A DNA stretch of 64,000 bases from Rugosimonospora africana (GCF_016862975.1 NZ_BONZ01000031.1:57583-121582), one strand, 5' to 3'. Shown: positions 34,879 through 43,560, counted from the stretch's first letter. Translations and numbers: made by a program. Notes: a model not told the origin generated them from the sequence alone.

Positions 34879-35529
34879 CTAGCTGCCCAGGTAGCGCAGG
34901 ACCGCGAGGACGCGGCGGTTGTCGCCCTCGTCCGGGGGCAACCCCAGCTTGTCGAAGATGCTTGCCACGTGTTTCTCCACCGTTCCGCCGGTCACCACGA
35001 GCGCGTCGGCGATGCCGGCGTTCGAACGCCCCTCCGCCATCAGCGCGAGCACGTGGCGCTCGCGCGCGGTGAGCGACGCCAGGCCGTCGGCGCGGCGGCT
35101 GGCGCGCAGCAACTGGCCGACGACCTCGGGATCGAGTGCCGTGCCGCCCGCGGCGACCCGCTCCAGCGCGTCAGCGAACTCGGTCACGTCGGCCACCCGC
35201 TCCTTCAGCAGGTACCCGACGCCCGCCGCGTTGCCTTCCAGCAGCCGGGCCGTGTACCTGGTCTCGATGTACTGCGACAGCACCAGCACCCCGGTGCGGG
35301 GGTGCTGGCGGCGGATCTCGAGCGCGGCGCGCAACCCCTCGTCGGTGTGCGTCGGCGGCATCCGGATGTCGGCCACCACGACGTCGGGCCGATGCTCGGC
35401 CACCGCGGCCAGCAGTGCGTCGCCATCGCCCACGGCAGCGCACACCCGGTGGCCGTGGTCCTCGATCAGCCGGGCGAGCCCCGCCCGGAACAGCGCCGCG
35501 TCCTCCGCGATCACGACCCGCGCGTTCAT
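34879..35529 (-). CDS. NarL/LuxR-family response regulator
   Basis: A 216-residue two-component response regulator. The receiver domain has acidic residues near the start (IAED), the phospho-acceptor Asp54 in DVVVADIRMP, and the conserved Lys in YLLKE. A LuxR-type helix-turn-helix (LTARERHVLALMAEGRSNAGIADAL) follows. Its ATG overlaps the histidine kinase stop by four bases (ATGA), so the two are translationally coupled. Downstream targets are probably the adjacent ABC-2 exporter genes, transcribed in the same direction just upstream. Confidence 0.93.
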   Translation of the reverse strand: MNARVVIAEDAALFRAGLARLIEDHGHRVCAAVGDGDALLAAVAEHRPDVVVADIRMPPTHTDEGLRAALEIRRQHPRTGVLVLSQYIETRYTARLLEGNAAGVGYLLKERVADVTEFADALERVAAGGTALDPEVVGQLLRASRRADGLASLTARERHVLALMAEGRSNAGIADALVVTGGTVEKHVASIFDKLGLPPDEGDNRRVLAVLRYLGS

Positions 35530-36953
35530 ACGTGTAGCGGGAGTTCGACGGTGATCTTCGTTGGGCCGCCGGGCGGGCTCGCGACCATGAGCCGGCCGTC
35601 CACCACGGCGACCCGCTGCGCGAGCCCGGACAGGCCGGTGCCCCGGGCCGGGTCGGCGCCGCCCGTGCCGTCGTCGGCGACGCTGAGCAGCAGCACGTCC
35701 CGCTGTTCGGCCGCCCGGATGGCGATCTTGTTCGCGAAACTGTGCCTGGCGGCGTTGGCCAGCAGCTCGGCGGCGCAGAAGTACGCGATGGTCTCGATCG
35801 CCGGGGTGGGTCGGGCCGGGACGCTGACCTCCAGCTCGACCGGGATCGCGCTGTCGGCGGCCAGCGAGGCGAGGGCGTCCGCCAGCCCGTTGTCGAGCAC
35901 CGGCGGGTGGATCCCTCGGACCAGGCTGCGCAACTCGCCGAGCGCGTCCTTGGCGCCCCGGAGCGCGGCGTCGACCAGCTCGCGGGCAGCCGCGGCGTCC
36001 GGAACCTCGGCGCCGTCGCCGAGCTTCTTCCGGGCCATGCCGAGGTTCATGGCCAGCGTGGCCAGCCGGATCTGCGCGCCGTCGTGCAGGTTCCGCTCGA
36101 GCCGTCGCAGCAGGGCGGCGGAGTCGTCCACGGCCAGCGCCCGGCTCAGCTCCAGGTCGTGGACCCGCTGCGCCAGCCGCCCGGGCCCGAGCATGCCCCG
36201 GATCAGCCAGGCGTCGGCGGACGTGGCGGCCCTGGTCACCCACGGGGCGGCCAGCAGCATCGCCGCTCCCGCCGCGGCGGCGGCGAACGTGCCGGGGAGG
36301 GTGGCGACGCGGAACGTGCCGTCGCCGAACAACCCGAACGGCGTGAACACCGGCACCGGGTTGAGCCGCACCCCCGGCGAGTTGTTGCGGAACGCCCCGA
36401 ACAAGAGCGGGTAGCTCAGGTTGACCAGCCCGCCGATCCAGAAGAACACGGCGTACAGCTCGATCAGGCCGAGCGGCAGCTTGGCCAGCAGGTAGGCCAC
36501 GACCCGCCAGCCGGCCGCGTCGCGGGGACCCGGGCCGGGCCAGGCCCGACCGTCGCGGCCCCGCCGCACCGGCGGCGGCGCCGCGACCCGCACCCCGAGC
36601 AGCCGGGTCGCGAGCATGCGCTGCAGCGAGCCGAGTCTCCGGGCCGCACTCGTCGACACCAGCAGCACGAGCAGCAGCCCCAGGCAGACACAGGCGATGG
36701 CCGCGTGGGCCGGGGACGGGTTGCCTCGTCCGGAACTGGCCACCCACCAGGTCAGGTCCATCATGAGAAGGAAGAGCGCCAGCGGGTTGACCACGAGGAA
36801 CGGCAGCCCGGCCAGGCAGAACAACAGCTCGCGACCCTCACGCCGGGTGAACGGCGCCACGACCGCCGCGCGGGCGACCGCCCACGGGCTCCCGGCCCGC
36901 GCTTGGCCGCCCGGCGGCGGGTCCACGGTCGGCGTGGTCACCAGAAGGCCCAT
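35526..36953 (-). CDS. NarL-family sensor histidine kinase
   Basis: A 475-residue membrane sensor kinase. The N-terminal half carries several transmembrane segments (ELLFCLAGLPFLVVNPLALFLLMM, VAYLLAKLPLGLIELYAVFFWI, ATLPGTFAAAAAGAAMLLA) in a DesK/YvfT-like arrangement. The dimerisation/phosphoacceptor region has LERNLHDGAQIRLATLAMNLGMA, with the His near residue 287, and a HATPase domain ends with DDGTGGADPARGTGLSGLAQRV. The signal sensed is unknown; linkage to an ABC-2 exporter suggests a membrane-active compound or cell-envelope stress. It is coupled to the response regulator. Confidence 0.9.
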   Translation of the reverse strand: MGLLVTTPTVDPPPGGQARAGSPWAVARAAVVAPFTRREGRELLFCLAGLPFLVVNPLALFLLMMDLTWWVASSGRGNPSPAHAAIACVCLGLLLVLLVSTSAARRLGSLQRMLATRLLGVRVAAPPPVRRGRDGRAWPGPGPRDAAGWRVVAYLLAKLPLGLIELYAVFFWIGGLVNLSYPLLFGAFRNNSPGVRLNPVPVFTPFGLFGDGTFRVATLPGTFAAAAAGAAMLLAAPWVTRAATSADAWLIRGMLGPGRLAQRVHDLELSRALAVDDSAALLRRLERNLHDGAQIRLATLAMNLGMARKKLGDGAEVPDAAAARELVDAALRGAKDALGELRSLVRGIHPPVLDNGLADALASLAADSAIPVELEVSVPARPTPAIETIAYFCAAELLANAARHSFANKIAIRAAEQRDVLLLSVADDGTGGADPARGTGLSGLAQRVAVVDGRLMVASPPGGPTKITVELPLHV

Positions 36954-36988
36954 GCCGCCATTCTCCTCCCTCCCGCCCTATCTCCTGC

Positions 36989-37798
36989 TCACGCGTCCCG
37001 CCGGGCCAGCAGCCATCCACCGACCGCCAGTGCGATCACGGCGTACAGACCCAACATGCCGAGCCCGGCCCACGCGGACAGGAAGTGCGGGCAGGACGCC
37101 TCGCTTGTGCCGCAGGTCACCGGCTTGGTCGTGCTCAGCGAGTTCTCCAGGATCAGGATCGGCATGTACGTCGCCACGCTGTGCGCGATGATGCCGATGA
37201 CCTGGGCGACCACGTACACGCCGGCCACCAGTACCCCGACCGCGGCCGCGCTGTGCCGGATGATCGCGCCCAGGCCCAGGCCGAGCAGCCCGATCAGGCA
37301 GAAGGCGGCCCCGGACAGCACGACCGCCCGCAGCACGCCGGGCTGGCCCAACGAGGGCGCCGCGACGCCGTGACGCAGCGTGACCGCGTCGGCGAAGAAC
37401 GCGATGAACGACGCGGCCTCCCCGACGATCAGGGTCACCGCCCCGAACACCGCCGCCTTCGCGGCCAGGACCAGGGGGCGCCGCGGGACGGCGGCCAGCG
37501 TGGCCCGGATCGTTCCCGAGGAGTACTCGCTGGTCACGGTCAGTACGCCGAGCGCACCCACCAGCAGCAGGCCGGGGACCACGCCGGCCATCGCGTTGTT
37601 GGTCAGGTCCCCGGAGGCGTTCCGGGTGTTCAGGCCCACGGCGGCCCCGATCCCGACGGTCCCGGCGGCCGTGACGGCCAGGGTCCACCAGATGGAGCGC
37701 AGGCTGCGCAGCTTGATCCATTCCATCCGGGCCGCCTGCGCCAGCCGGTAACGGCTGCTCCGAGCGCGAGGCTTGCGGGTCTCCCCGGTCGTGGTCAT
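36989..37798 (-). CDS. ABC-2 type transporter permease
   Basis: A 269-residue membrane protein with six predicted hydrophobic segments. It shows MEWIKLRSLRSIWWTLAVTA at the N terminus and LTVTSEYSSGTIRATLAAVPRR in the first loop, both typical of ABC-2 permeases of the exporter type found beside NarL-type two-component systems. It pairs with the ATPase encoded just upstream; the two overlap by four bases (ATGA). The probable role is export of, or immunity to, an antimicrobial, or lipid export. Confidence 0.9.
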   Translation of the reverse strand: MTTTGETRKPRARSSRYRLAQAARMEWIKLRSLRSIWWTLAVTAAGTVGIGAAVGLNTRNASGDLTNNAMAGVVPGLLLVGALGVLTVTSEYSSGTIRATLAAVPRRPLVLAAKAAVFGAVTLIVGEAASFIAFFADAVTLRHGVAAPSLGQPGVLRAVVLSGAAFCLIGLLGLGLGAIIRHSAAAVGVLVAGVYVVAQVIGIIAHSVATYMPILILENSLSTTKPVTCGTSEASCPHFLSAWAGLGMLGLYAVIALAVGGWLLARRDA

Positions 37799-38532
37799 GA
37801 CCTGGCCTCCTTCGTCGTGTTTCCCCGGTACTCGACCGCTTCATTGGTGAGCCGGAAGAACGCGTCCTCCAGCGACGCCGACCCGGCCGACAGCTCGGCG
37901 ACGGTCGTGTCCGCGAGCAGCCGCCCCCGGCCGATCACCACCAGCCGCTCGGCGGTCAGCGCCATCTCGCTGATCAGGTGGCTGGACACAAACACCGTGC
38001 GGCCCTCCGCGGCCAGCGACTTCAGCAGGTCGCGGATCCACCGGACCCCCTCGGGATCCAGCCCGTTCACCGGCTCGTCCAGCAGCAGCACCGCCGGATC
38101 GCCCAGCAGCGCCGCGGCGACCCCCAGGCGCTGCCCCATCCCGAGGGAGAACTTCCCGGCCCGCCGCCCGGCCGCGCTGGTCAGGCCGACCATGTCGAGC
38201 ACCTCGTCGACCCGGGCCGGCGGAATCGCGTTGCTGGCGGCCAGCGCGGCCAGGTGGCTGCGGGCGCTGCGGCCCGGGTGGAACGCCTTGGCTTCGAGCA
38301 GCGCGCCGACCTCGCGCAGCGGCCAGCGCAACTCGCGGTAGCGGCGGCCGCCGACCCGCACCTGGCCGGCGTCGGGCCGGTCCAGGCCGAGGACCATCCG
38401 CATCGTGGTGGACTTGCCCGAACCGTTGGGGCCGAGGAAGCCGGTGACGCTGCCCGGCCGCACGTCGAAGCTGAGCGCGTCGACCGCGACCGTCGGTCCG
38501 TATCGCTTCGTGAGATTCCGGGCCTCGATCAC
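37795..38532 (-). CDS. ABC transporter ATP-binding protein
   Basis: A 245-residue ATPase with Walker A GPNGSGKST (about residues 34-42), signature KFSLGMGQRLGVA, Walker B AVLLLDEP and a switch His in VFVSSHLI. It belongs to the CcmA/BcrA-like class that powers ABC-2 permeases, and it forms an operon with the permease and, probably, the two-component system downstream. Confidence 0.95.
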   Translation of the reverse strand: MIEARNLTKRYGPTVAVDALSFDVRPGSVTGFLGPNGSGKSTTMRMVLGLDRPDAGQVRVGGRRYRELRWPLREVGALLEAKAFHPGRSARSHLAALAASNAIPPARVDEVLDMVGLTSAAGRRAGKFSLGMGQRLGVAAALLGDPAVLLLDEPVNGLDPEGVRWIRDLLKSLAAEGRTVFVSSHLISEMALTAERLVVIGRGRLLADTTVAELSAGSASLEDAFFRLTNEAVEYRGNTTKEARS

Positions 38533-38602
38533 CCGAACTCCTTCCGTCGTCGGTGCTTACGGAAAGTCACGCTAGCCACGCGGCCGTCCGGGCAGGACCC
38601 GG

Positions 38603-39667
38603 CTAACGGCCGTCTTCGGCTGGGGGATTTCCCCCAGGCAGGCCCGCGCGCTCCGGCGGCCGGGCGCCGGACGCCCTGAGGGGGCGGCGAGCCCGCAGGG
38701 CGATCGCCGTGTAACCGAGGAGTCCGACCACGGCGAAGGGGACCGCGCAGGAGATCCCACCGAGCAGGAACGCCGTGGCCAGCCCGGTCCCGGTGGCGTG
38801 CGTGGAGCTGGCAGATCCGCCCAGGGCCCACACGGCCGCGAGGAACGTCGCGGCCAACCCGCCGAGCACCAGCGACGAGGCGGCGAGCTTGGTCGAGGTG
38901 ATCAGCCGGAGTCGTGGCTCCTGGCCGGTTTCGAGCTGGCGGATGCGAACGCCGAGCAAGGCCATGCCGCCGATCGCGGCCCCAACTCCCAGCTCCTCGC
39001 CCTCGGCGGGATGGACAATCTTCAGCAGCGCGGCGGTCAGCGCGGTACGTCCGCACATCGCGACCGCGCGGCGGTCGGCGGCGAGTTCCCGGCCGGCGAG
39101 GTAGCTTCGCTGCAGTGCGCCGAGGGCCGGCAGCATGAACATGGCCGAGCAGATCGTTCGAACGATCGTGAGCTTGAGCGGATCGATGTTCACCACGTGA
39201 TAACGCTCATGCTCAAGCACGGCGTACAGCTCCTGGTCGCAGAGCGCTTCGAGCAGGCCGCGACTGACCACCACGCGGGGGCTGAGGACGCGGTACGCGT
39301 ACGAGAAGGGTGGGCTCGCCTCGACCAGAACCACTCGCCCGCGCAGTCCGGTGGCGTCCGCCGCGGCGGCGAGCCGATCCGGCAGCGGAGCGCGCAATGC
39401 CCGTACCCGGCGAGAGAGCTTGACCGAAGCCAACGTCTGGCGGGCGAGCGTATGGCAGGCAAGCGCCGTGCCGCTTGCGGCCACGACCGCGAGCGACGTC
39501 ACCAGCAGCATCGCCACGACGGTGGCCACCCCGCGGCCATTGCTGACCCGCATGCGCAGCATCGGTTCGAGCACGCCGGCCATGCCGCCCCAGAGCGAGA
39601 ACGCGCTCACCAGCACGGCGATCGCGGTCAGCGCCAGGAAGCTGCGATTGGCGCGGTCGGGCATCAT
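38603..39667 (-). CDS. M56-family (BlaR1-type) membrane zinc metallopeptidase
   Basis: A 354-residue membrane protein with several transmembrane segments. It holds the zinc-protease motif HERYH in YAVLEHERYHVVNID, followed by the third-ligand helix RELAADRRAV. This is the BlaR1/MecR1 protease module without the extracellular penicillin-binding sensor. In the family the protease triggers loss of the partner repressor. It overlaps the BlaI-like repressor gene by four bases, which supports this pairing. The stimulus is unknown; in actinobacteria such pairs respond to beta-lactams or to cell-wall or copper stress. Confidence 0.88.
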   Translation of the reverse strand: MMPDRANRSFLALTAIAVLVSAFSLWGGMAGVLEPMLRMRVSNGRGVATVVAMLLVTSLAVVAASGTALACHTLARQTLASVKLSRRVRALRAPLPDRLAAAADATGLRGRVVLVEASPPFSYAYRVLSPRVVVSRGLLEALCDQELYAVLEHERYHVVNIDPLKLTIVRTICSAMFMLPALGALQRSYLAGRELAADRRAVAMCGRTALTAALLKIVHPAEGEELGVGAAIGGMALLGVRIRQLETGQEPRLRLITSTKLAASSLVLGGLAATFLAAVWALGGSASSTHATGTGLATAFLLGGISCAVPFAVVGLLGYTAIALRARRPLRASGARPPERAGLPGGNPPAEDGR

Positions 39668-40044
39668 CGAGTCTCCTCGTCGAGCAGGGCCCGCAGCCGC
39701 CGCAACAGGTCAGGATCGGCCTTGGCCTCGCTTACGAAGTGCGCGATCGCCGCATCTCCGTGGGTCTGGATCACCTCACGCGTCGCGATTGCCGCGGCAT
39801 CGCTCGCGGTCGCCTCGTACTGGTAGCGGCGAGCCGCGCCGCTGCGATGCAGGACGCCCTTCGCGACCAGCCGGTTCATCACGGTCATGACGGTCGTGTA
39901 CGCGAAGGGCTCCGGACGCCGGGAGTTCAGGTCATCGAGAACCTGCCGCACGGACAGCGGAGCCGCACGGGCCCACACCACGTCCATCACGGCGGACTCC
40001 AGCGGCGCGAGCCCGCTGTGTGTCTTCTTGGGTCGTCCAGCCAC
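39664..40044 (-). CDS. BlaI/MecI/CopY-family repressor
   Basis: A 126-residue winged-helix repressor (LAPLESAVMDVVWARAAPLSVRQVLDDL, then YTTVMTVMNRLVAKGVLHR), a close match to the BlaI family, which binds TACA-TGTA palindromes as a dimer and is released by the M56 protease. Its GTG start lies 11 bp from the operator, with a TAGTGT -10-like element at 40051-40056, so the mRNA may be leaderless. It is divergent from the CPxC membrane protein gene, which is a likely target as well as itself. Confidence 0.92.
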   Translation of the reverse strand: MAGRPKKTHSGLAPLESAVMDVVWARAAPLSVRQVLDDLNSRRPEPFAYTTVMTVMNRLVAKGVLHRSGAARRYQYEATASDAAAIATREVIQTHGDAAIAHFVSEAKADPDLLRRLRALLDEETR

Positions 40045-40055
40045 GACCGCACACT

Positions 40056-40071
40056 ACTACATTTTTGTAGT
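40056..40071. promoter_or_regulatory. BlaI-type operator (ACTACA-N4-TGTAGT)
   Basis: The perfect palindrome ACTACATTTTTGTAGT sits between the divergent blaI-like gene (start 40044) and the CPxC membrane gene (start 40129). It matches the known BlaI/MecI operator pattern (TACTACA/TGTAGTA). It would cover promoter elements in both directions, so BlaI should repress both transcripts. Confidence 0.85.
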
Positions 40072-40128
40072 GTACGGTGCGCGGGTAGGAGACACGCCGC
40101 ACAGACACGCCAGGCAAGGGGACCGCAC

Positions 40129-40692
40129 ATGGACAAGGTCGAAGCAATACCCCAAGCACCACGTCAAACCGTCGCATGGGCGGTCGTGCGACAGCTGGGC
40201 ACCTGGAATCGCGCTCAGTGGAAGGTCGCCCGCCGGACCTATCTCGTCGCGCTCCTGCTGATGGGCATCGTCGGCGAGACGCTGCCCGGAGCCTCCTACG
40301 GTCGCATCGTGCCGCTCGAGTGGTGGAACTGGGTCACGATCGCCGTCGCCCCGGTGCTGATCGCGCTGATCGCGGCGACGTTCGTGACCGAGGGCGGGCC
40401 GAAGCGATCGCGACGGACAGCGAAGGCGAGCGCCGGAACCGGCGCCACGATCGGCACCCTGGCGATGGCATGCCCGGCCTGTAACCCGCTCGCCATCGCG
40501 CTGTTCGGCGGGTCCGGAGTGCTGTCGTTCCTCGCCCCCGAGCGCGGCCTCATCGCGCTGTTGTCGGTCGTGCTGCTCCTCGTGACGCTCGTACTGCGCC
40601 TCCGCACCGTCCAAGCCTGCACGGTCACCTACCGGCAAACCAGTTCAGCCCCGTCCCCGAGCGACCAGTCATCCGCCTCACCGTCGCGGTAG
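40129..40692 (+). CDS. Membrane protein with CPxC motif, probable BlaI target
   Basis: A 187-residue protein with about four transmembrane segments (YLVALLLMGIVGETLPGA, WVTIAVAPVLIALIAATFV, IALFGGSGVLSFLA, LIALLSVVLLLVTLVL). The conserved-looking core is MACPACNPLAIALFGGSG, with two Cys in a CPxC arrangement that could bind metal or form a disulfide. The ATG has AAGGGGA about 8 bases upstream. It is under the BlaI-type operator, so it is likely induced with the repressor pair. I do not recognise a named family; metal handling is a guess based on the motif. Confidence 0.6.
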   Translation: MDKVEAIPQAPRQTVAWAVVRQLGTWNRAQWKVARRTYLVALLLMGIVGETLPGASYGRIVPLEWWNWVTIAVAPVLIALIAATFVTEGGPKRSRRTAKASAGTGATIGTLAMACPACNPLAIALFGGSGVLSFLAPERGLIALLSVVLLLVTLVLRLRTVQACTVTYRQTSSAPSPSDQSSASPSR

Positions 40693-40734
40693 TTTGCCCG
40701 GCCGGCAACCTTGGGCAGCTTTCGGCAAGCTCGC

Positions 40735-41400
40735 CTACGGCTCGAAGGTCAAGAGCCGCGCGTTGGCAGCTGTGCTCAGATCGACGCGGGTGATGCGCGA
40801 GGGGTCCAGATCCGTCCAGGTCGATACCGGCTGGACCGCGTCGCCCGTCGCCGTCCACTCCGCGACGGACAGGCTGCGGTGGTCCCTGGTCGCGACGGTC
40901 AGGAGTAGCCGCCACCTGGTGTGCGCGACGACGTCCGACCAGCCGCACAGAAGCGAGATTCGTGAGCCGTTCGCCATCGGCTCGAGCGTCAGCAGGGCGT
41001 ACAGAGGCGCGGGTTTCGCTACGGGTCGCATCACTGCCACGATCGCGTGTTCGCGCTCCGGTCGCGCGGCGAGGACCGGAGCGACGGCGAGGCAGCCCGC
41101 GGCCAGGACGACGGCCGCGGACACCATCGCCGCGTGGCGGTGGGACGTCCGCGCAGTGTGTGGGCGGCGGCCGCCGGGCAGCGGCTGCCGGGTGGCTTGC
41201 GTCGCCGCGGCGGCCCATGCCTGCTCTCCCAGACGAGCGAGCAGCGCTCTCGTGCCGACTAACCGGGCCACCTCAACGCGGCAGCGCTGGCAACCGGACA
41301 GGTGTGCCTGGTACCGCACGCGTTCCTCGTGACCCAAGGCACCGAGCACGAATGGCCCGGCCTCTACCGCCCACTGTCCACAACCGGCGGGATCAACCAC
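40735..41400 (-). CDS. Zinc-finger anti-sigma-like membrane protein
   Basis: A 221-residue protein with an N-terminal zinc-binding anti-sigma domain: Cys7, His33, Cys37 and Cys40 (HLSGCQRC) match the zf-HC2 pattern. A transmembrane helix follows (AAMVSAAVVLAAGCLAVAPVLA), then an extracytoplasmic RskA-like domain of about 110 residues. It has the same ligand spacing as the anti-sigma factor at 42160-42933. No sigma gene is adjacent, so it may act on the ECF factor at 42926-43477 or on an unlinked one. It lies at the 3' end of the sigma/anti-sigma/lipoprotein gene run. Confidence 0.8.
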   Translation of the reverse strand: MVDPAGCGQWAVEAGPFVLGALGHEERVRYQAHLSGCQRCRVEVARLVGTRALLARLGEQAWAAAATQATRQPLPGGRRPHTARTSHRHAAMVSAAVVLAAGCLAVAPVLAARPEREHAIVAVMRPVAKPAPLYALLTLEPMANGSRISLLCGWSDVVAHTRWRLLLTVATRDHRSLSVAEWTATGDAVQPVSTWTDLDPSRITRVDLSTAANARLLTFEP

Positions 41401-41550
41401 GCCTCACCGCCCGCCCCCGGCGCTGTGGCTGCCGCCTACCTGTATCCGAGTCCGCCTCACGATGGTGGTACGCAGAAGCCGGGCCGCTTGGCCTTAATCT
41501 TGTGATGTGCTGTGGGTCACAGCAGATGAACGCCGCGAACCTCGCGCGGG

Positions 41551-42093
41551 TCAGTAGCCGTAGCCGCCATAGGTACCGTAGCCGCCGCCGGGTGTGCCGG
41601 TCGGCGCTGCGCCGGAGGGTGCGGCACCGCCGGCGAGGGCCGCCGCGTGCCACGAAAAGTTGGTGCCGCCGAAGGAGTCCTTGAAGCCGTTGCCGCTCGC
41701 GGTACCCGGCCCGCCGTCCTGGGCGAAGGTGTAGAGCGGCTTGCCGTCATAGGTCACCTGGACCGATCCATCCGGGCGGTGGATCGTGCTCACCGTACCC
41801 GTCACGCCGCCGCCGGAGGTGGGCATCACGCCGGCCGACACGGTGAGCGGCACCCAGAAGCGCAGGCACGTGTCGACGCAGTGCACGCTGCCGTTCGCCT
41901 CCTGGTCCGCGAAGTACAGGGTCTTGCCGGCGGAGTCGGTCAGGGCGCTGCCCACGCCCGGAACCTGGCGGCTGGTTACCGTCGATCCGGAGTCCGTGGC
42001 GGCGTCCGAACCGCCGTGCGATTTCGTCCCGCAGCCGGCGAGCGTGATGGCCGCGCCGAGCACGGTGACTCCCGCGATTGTCTTCCACTGCAT
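41551..42093 (-). CDS. Lipoprotein with secreted repeats
   Basis: A 180-residue lipoprotein: the signal peptide ends in TLAGC with the lipidated Cys21. Two copies of the secreted-repeat module follow (GSALTDSAGKTLYFADQ with HCVDTCLRFWVPL, then DGKPLYTFAQDGGPGTASGNGF). The tail is Gly/Tyr/Pro-rich (GGGYGTYGGYGY). Proteins of this type are often encoded next to ECF sigma/anti-sigma pairs and may be the regulated output. Their molecular role is not known. Confidence 0.85.
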   Translation of the reverse strand: MQWKTIAGVTVLGAAITLAGCGTKSHGGSDAATDSGSTVTSRQVPGVGSALTDSAGKTLYFADQEANGSVHCVDTCLRFWVPLTVSAGVMPTSGGGVTGTVSTIHRPDGSVQVTYDGKPLYTFAQDGGPGTASGNGFKDSFGGTNFSWHAAALAGGAAPSGAAPTGTPGGGYGTYGGYGY

Positions 42094-42159
42094 GTCCTGC
42101 GCACCTCCAAAGTGGTTTCGCTAGGTGATACGCGGCAGGTGGCCGAAGGGATTTCTGAA

Positions 42160-42933
42160 CTACGGACGGACGTCCAGGCGGATCCCCGGGCGGGTCATCT
42201 CGATGGAGGCGACCTGGCTGACCGCTACGGGCAGCGGGTACCCGGCGGTGCCGACCTGTCCGGAGACCTGACAGATGCCGGCGCCGTACCGCACTCCGCC
42301 GGTGGTCACGACGGACATCGTGTAGCCGCCCGGTTGCGGTGCCGCGGTGAGCGCGACAAGGATCCAGGCCGGGGTTCCGGGGAACAGGTAGACGTGTCCG
42401 ACGACGAGCCCCGCGTCGGTGGTGACCGGCGCGCTCTTCGGCGCCTGATCGTCGTCGACGACGAGACCGTGCCGGTACTGGTCCGCCAGTTGCCGGTCCG
42501 GGGCCGTGCGCCACAGCACGGTACCCGCGCCGATCCCGGCGGCCAGGATCAGTGCCATCGCACCGACGAGTGCTCGGCGTGCCGCGCGAAGCGTGCGCGC
42601 CGGTACGGGAGCGGGGCCGTCCCACCGCGGAAACAGGCGCCGGATGGTTGCTCGCCGCCATCGGGCGGTCGCGGGCCGCTGGGGGACGCGCGCCGCCGTG
42701 AGGTCCTGGATTCGTCGCACGACTCTGAGGTCGAATCCCTCCGGCGGTCGCTGTTGTGGAGCAAGCAGCAGGAGTTCGTCGGCGGTACGGGCGAGTTCGG
42801 CGAGATCGCGCTGACAGGCGGGGCAGTCGAGGACGTGCCAGAGAATCTGCGCCCGGTCGTGTCCGGTTGCCGCCGTGGTGGCCAGTTCTGCGAGCATGGG
42901 CCGAACCTGCTCGCACGGAGACGGGTTACTCAT
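42160..42933 (-). CDS. Zinc-finger anti-sigma factor (RskA-like)
   Basis: A 257-residue membrane anti-sigma factor. The zinc motif is Cys7, His33, Cys37, Cys40 (HVLDCPAC); a transmembrane helix (ALVGAMALILAAGIGAGTVLW) separates it from an RskA-like extracytoplasmic domain (VGHVYLFPGTPAWILVALTAAP). The ATG at 42933 overlaps the sigma gene stop (ATGAGTAA), so translation is coupled and the protein is very likely the partner of that sigma factor. It would hold the sigma factor at the membrane until released by proteolysis. Confidence 0.9.
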   Translation of the reverse strand: MSNPSPCEQVRPMLAELATTAATGHDRAQILWHVLDCPACQRDLAELARTADELLLLAPQQRPPEGFDLRVVRRIQDLTAARVPQRPATARWRRATIRRLFPRWDGPAPVPARTLRAARRALVGAMALILAAGIGAGTVLWRTAPDRQLADQYRHGLVVDDDQAPKSAPVTTDAGLVVGHVYLFPGTPAWILVALTAAPQPGGYTMSVVTTGGVRYGAGICQVSGQVGTAGYPLPVAVSQVASIEMTRPGIRLDVRP

Positions 42934-43477
42934 CGCGGACCTCAAGTTGGCTACGGAGCCGGGCCAGACCCAGTCTGATGCGTGTCTTGGCCGTGCCGAT
43001 CGGAATCTGTTCGCGCTCGGCGATCTCGCGGGCGGTCAGGCCGTAGATGGCGGCGAGGACGACCGCGACACGTTGGTCGTGGGGCAGCTGAGTCAGCGCG
43101 GCGCGAATCCTGTGCGCGTCGGCCAGCTGCTCCGGGTAGTCGTCGGTCTGGCCGTCGTTGACCTGGGAGATCATGTCGATCAGAACGTCGGGATCGTAGG
43201 GTCGGTCGCGGCCGAGCCGGACCGCGTCGATCGCGGCGTTACGCGCGATCGCGAGCAGCCAGGTCGTCACCGCGCCGCGTCGTGGGTCGTAGGCGCCGGC
43301 GAACCGCCACGCACGGACGAATGCCTCCTGAGCGACCTCTTCGGCGACTGCGGGCACTCCGACGATGGTCAGCGCGAGTCCGAAGACCCGCGCCTGGTGA
43401 CGACGAACGAACGCGGACGCGGCCTGCGCGTCGCCCGCGGCCATACCGGCCAGCAGCCCATCGTCGGTGACCCCCAT
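42926..43477 (-). CDS. ECF-subfamily sigma factor (SigK/SigL-like)
   Basis: A 183-residue ECF sigma factor. Region 2 is seen in VAQEAFVRAWRFAGAYDPRRG and TWLLAIARNAAIDAVR, region 4 in LPHDQRVAVVLAAIYGLTAREIAEREQIPIGTAKTRIRLGLARLR. It is translationally coupled to its anti-sigma gene, followed by a secreted-repeat lipoprotein, an arrangement like SigK-RskA and SigL-RslA systems. Two direct repeats upstream may be part of its own promoter. Confidence 0.93.
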   Translation of the reverse strand: MGVTDDGLLAGMAAGDAQAASAFVRRHQARVFGLALTIVGVPAVAEEVAQEAFVRAWRFAGAYDPRRGAVTTWLLAIARNAAIDAVRLGRDRPYDPDVLIDMISQVNDGQTDDYPEQLADAHRIRAALTQLPHDQRVAVVLAAIYGLTAREIAEREQIPIGTAKTRIRLGLARLRSQLEVRDE

Positions 43478-43515
43478 GAAGATAGGTACGCGCCGGGGCG
43501 CGGAAGGGATCTATC

Positions 43516-43560
43516 CGCGCCGTGACGATTTTGGCAGTCGCGCCGTGACGATTTTGGCAG
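43516..43560 (-). promoter_or_regulatory. Two perfect 22-bp direct repeats upstream of the ECF sigma gene
   Basis: Two identical copies (43516-43537 and 43539-43560) lie one base apart, about 40 to 83 bp upstream of the sigma start. On the gene strand each contains TGCCAAAATCGTCACGG, an AT-bearing core that stands out from the GC-rich surroundings. The 23-bp period puts the copies on roughly the same face of the helix. They may be tandem sites for a regulator or duplicated -35 elements for self-activation. Confidence 0.6.

Noticed and set aside
34879..36747. A 622-codon minus-strand frame joining the response regulator to upstream sequence
   Set aside because: Only the last 216 codons encode a protein-like sequence; the upstream part is a shifted frame of the histidine kinase gene, so it is not a hybrid kinase-regulator.
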